NCBI RefSeq assembly: GCF_009755225.1
Contig: NZ_WQKZ01000003.1
Span: forward strand, 744,001 to 808,000
Origin: Hymenobacter ginkgonis
GTDB taxonomy: Bacteria > Bacteroidota > Bacteroidia > Cytophagales > Hymenobacteraceae
Direction: 5' to 3'
DNA: 64,000 bases
Made by a program: the position numbers and the translations under genes. The notes under the pieces are model-generated. The model was not told the DNA's origin. It did no database searches and saw only the letters and a program-made list of their open reading frames with translations. Shown in pieces: positions 62,261-64,000 of this stretch (its first letter is position 1; each line of letters starts with the position of its first letter).

Positions 62261-63086
62261 AAAGAGGGAGTGCAGGTATTATTTCCGGAGCGGATTGGGT
62301 AGCAATTGGCTGGTTAGCTACAGCAACAGTGGTAAGGTGAAGGAAAGGTCAGAAAATGAGTCCCTCTACTTAGGTCAGCGCCTGCTGCCTGCAGGTGGCC
62401 CAGTCGGTCGCTGTATTTGTATAGCGGGGCCCAAATTGGCGCGGTACTCCAGGGAGAAAGCTTTGGCAGGGAATATGAACCCAGGCGCAAGAGGAAGCAG
62501 AGAAGATACTCGACTATACGGGGCTGGCTGGTACTGCTTTTGAGTAGCTGTTATAGTAAAGAGAAAGCTTAGCTATGTTACCCAGAAGAAGCTGTTGTAG
62601 TTGCCGAAGTGAAACGCTAATGGAGGTTGTCTTCGGCTAACGCAATTCTGGTGGCCGGAAGCGGGTTTAAAAACAAGGCCGCAAGCTGCGTAACCTACAT
62701 CTGCCAGCAATCGACCAAATTATCACCTGGGAAATAGGCGCGTGCACCGGAAAGGATAGTCATCGCAGCTTGCGCAAATCGGGAGCTAAAAGGAACAGGC
62801 ACATGAGACTGTTAAGGGTTTTCTAGAAACGTCTGATTAGTTGGTTAAGCTGTTGAGCAAGCTGCGGGAAGCCACAACGTGCCCCCATCGATTCGACGGC
62901 CACGGCGGGCATTAAATGATGGGGGATAATCTATTACGATAGCCTCCGTATGCCGGCCAACTCTGGGGTAGTGCTGCACGACCTCCCCGGCCGGCTAGTT
63001 ATTGGCATTGTGCTGATTTCCAATTTCCAAGTATCCTGCTAGGGTGGCAGCGGCGCAAGAGCGAGGTGGTGCGGGCGCCAAGCTGT
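62261..63086. other. Intergenic region of about 830 bases
   Basis: No gene is supported. A frame of 82 codons at 62295-62543 has no motif. A 7-bp inverted repeat (gccgaag and cttcggc, within about 62605-62640) is the only structure seen. Scattered short protein-like stretches near 62930-63040 are broken by stops. Confidence 0.45.
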
Positions 63087-63094
63087 TTTCTTTG
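63087..63094 (+). promoter_or_regulatory. -7-like element placed 4 bases before a start codon
   Basis: TTTCTTTG, differing from TAnnTTTG only at the A, followed by gcgc and the ATG at 63099. The spacing is the same as in the two other apparently leaderless genes. Confidence 0.4.
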
Positions 63095-63098
63095 GCGC

Positions 63099-64000
63099 AT
63101 GAATCAGCTCCTTTTTGCTGGTTTCTTGGCCCTGGTTGGCGGCTGGGCTACGCCGGCGGTGGCCCAGCCGGCGCAATACCGAGCCGCGCAGGATTCGCTG
63201 ACGGCCGAGCTGGGAACCCTGCGTGGCCAGGGTTATTTCAACGGGTTTGGGGTGGCCATCGTGAGCCGGCAGGGCGTGCTCTACCAGCACGGCTTTGGCC
63301 TGGTCGATGTGCAAGCCGGCAAGGTGTATAGCATCCACACGGTGCAAAATATCGGTTCGGTTTCTAAAACAGTGGTGGGCCTAGCCCTTCTCAAAGCCCA
63401 GGAGCTGGGCAAGTTGCAACTCGACGACCCCGTCAATAAGTACCTGCCTTTCCGGGTAGTGAATCCGAATTTTTCGGAGGTGCCCACTACCATCCAGCAG
63501 CTGGCTACCCACACGTCTAGCATCCGCGACAACGATTTTTACCTGAGCAAAAACTACTACCTGAAGCCCGGCCAGAATCTAACAGTTCTGCCGCTGGCAT
63601 TCGAGGACGAGCAGACGTTTGTTCCCGCCGATTCGGCAGTAGCGCTGCCCGTGTTTCTGCAAAACGTGCTCACGCCGCAGGGCAAGTGGTACCAGCCAAA
63701 GGGGTTTCTGAACCGCCGGCCGGGCGAGCTGTATGAGTACTCCAACATGGCCACTGCTTTGGCGGCCTACATCATCGAACGCGCCTGTGGCCAGCCGTTT
63801 CCACGCTTTACTGCCCGTTACATCACTAAGCCGCAGCACCTGCGCGATTCGGGTTGGAGCTTTGGCGAAATTGATTTTTCGCGCTACTCTCGCCTCTACC
63901 AGTCGCCCACCGTGCCCTTACCCTACTACGGGCTGACTACCTACCCCGATGGCAACTTCATCTCGTCGGTGGCCGACCTGGGCACGTACCTGCACGAGCT
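63099..64000 (+). CDS. Exported serine hydrolase (beta-lactamase class C fold), cut by the right edge
   Basis: The frame from the ATG at 63099 stays open to the window end (at least 300 residues). It has a signal peptide (MNQLLFAGFLALVGGWATPA), the SxxK motif IGSVSKTVVG (Ser87, Lys90), and the second motif YEYSNMATALAAYIIERACG with Tyr-Ser-Asn intact. TTIQQLATHTSSI is the typical loop between. It belongs to the esterase/DD-peptidase/beta-lactamase group, substrate unknown. It keeps the YSN motif that the paralogue at 46322 lacks. The C-terminus is not visible. Confidence 0.88.
   Translation, partial: MNQLLFAGFLALVGGWATPAVAQPAQYRAAQDSLTAELGTLRGQGYFNGFGVAIVSRQGVLYQHGFGLVDVQAGKVYSIHTVQNIGSVSKTVVGLALLKAQELGKLQLDDPVNKYLPFRVVNPNFSEVPTTIQQLATHTSSIRDNDFYLSKNYYLKPGQNLTVLPLAFEDEQTFVPADSAVALPVFLQNVLTPQGKWYQPKGFLNRRPGELYEYSNMATALAAYIIERACGQPFPRFTARYITKPQHLRDSGWSFGEIDFSRYSRLYQSPTVPLPYYGLTTYPDGNFISSVADLGTYLHE

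Noticed and set aside
62295..62543. 82-codon frame downstream of the tautomerase
   Set aside because: No motif, no promoter element and poor composition.

Overview
The window looks like a chromosomal segment of a GC-rich member of the Bacteroidota, most probably a Hymenobacter-like cytophagale. This is judged from gene families and signals, not from a database search. The clues are a SusC/SusD pair with FecR and an ECF sigma factor, two proteins with C-terminal type IX secretion sorting domains, LytS/LytTR two-component pairs, beta-propeller sensor kinases, and -7 promoter elements of the Bacteroidota type (TAnnTTTG and close variants). No rRNA, tRNA, CRISPR array, prophage or intact insertion sequence was seen.

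Layout. 1-12.4 kb is a polysaccharide utilisation locus: a decayed GH78 rhamnosidase and an ECF sigma factor on the minus strand, then FecR, SusC (with an N-terminal STN signalling domain), SusD, a GH28 pectinase and a GH43 exo-beta-1,3-galactanase-like enzyme on the plus strand. Pectin side chains or type II arabinogalactan are the likely substrate. 12.4-16.5 kb is a gene graveyard (Fic, serine recombinase and IS3 transposase remnants) around a secreted FG-GAP repeat protein. 16.5-28.2 kb holds two orphan sensor kinases, a second secreted repeat protein and a HelD-type helicase. 28.4-31.1 kb is pyrB-pyrC behind a long leader with an intrinsic terminator. 31.4-40 kb has an AraC regulator divergent from a flavin monooxygenase, a hydrolase, a LytTR/LytS pair and two membrane proteins. 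40-48 kb mixes small enzymes (VOC, GNAT, aspartyl protease, serine hydrolase) with decayed AraC, RibD-like and endonuclease genes. 48-62.3 kb is regulator-rich: a membrane AraC protein, YceI, a TetR-MFS-FabF-SDR cluster with candidate operators, a second LytS/LytTR pair, hydrolases, and a Crp/Fnr regulator next to a tautomerase. A serine hydrolase runs off the right edge.

Working together. The sigma/FecR/STN-SusC set should form a trans-envelope circuit that switches on glycan uptake, with GH28 and GH43 as downstream hydrolases. TetR probably controls itself and the MFS exporter through sites sharing an ACC-N4-GGT core. The Crp/Fnr protein probably activates the tautomerase through a perfect TTGAT-N4-ATCAA box. 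No single stretch shows a clearly new multi-gene system. The most interesting signals are these regulatory sites, the pyr leader, three apparently leaderless genes, the high density of decayed genes, and enrichment of the usually rare tetranucleotide CTAG between genes.
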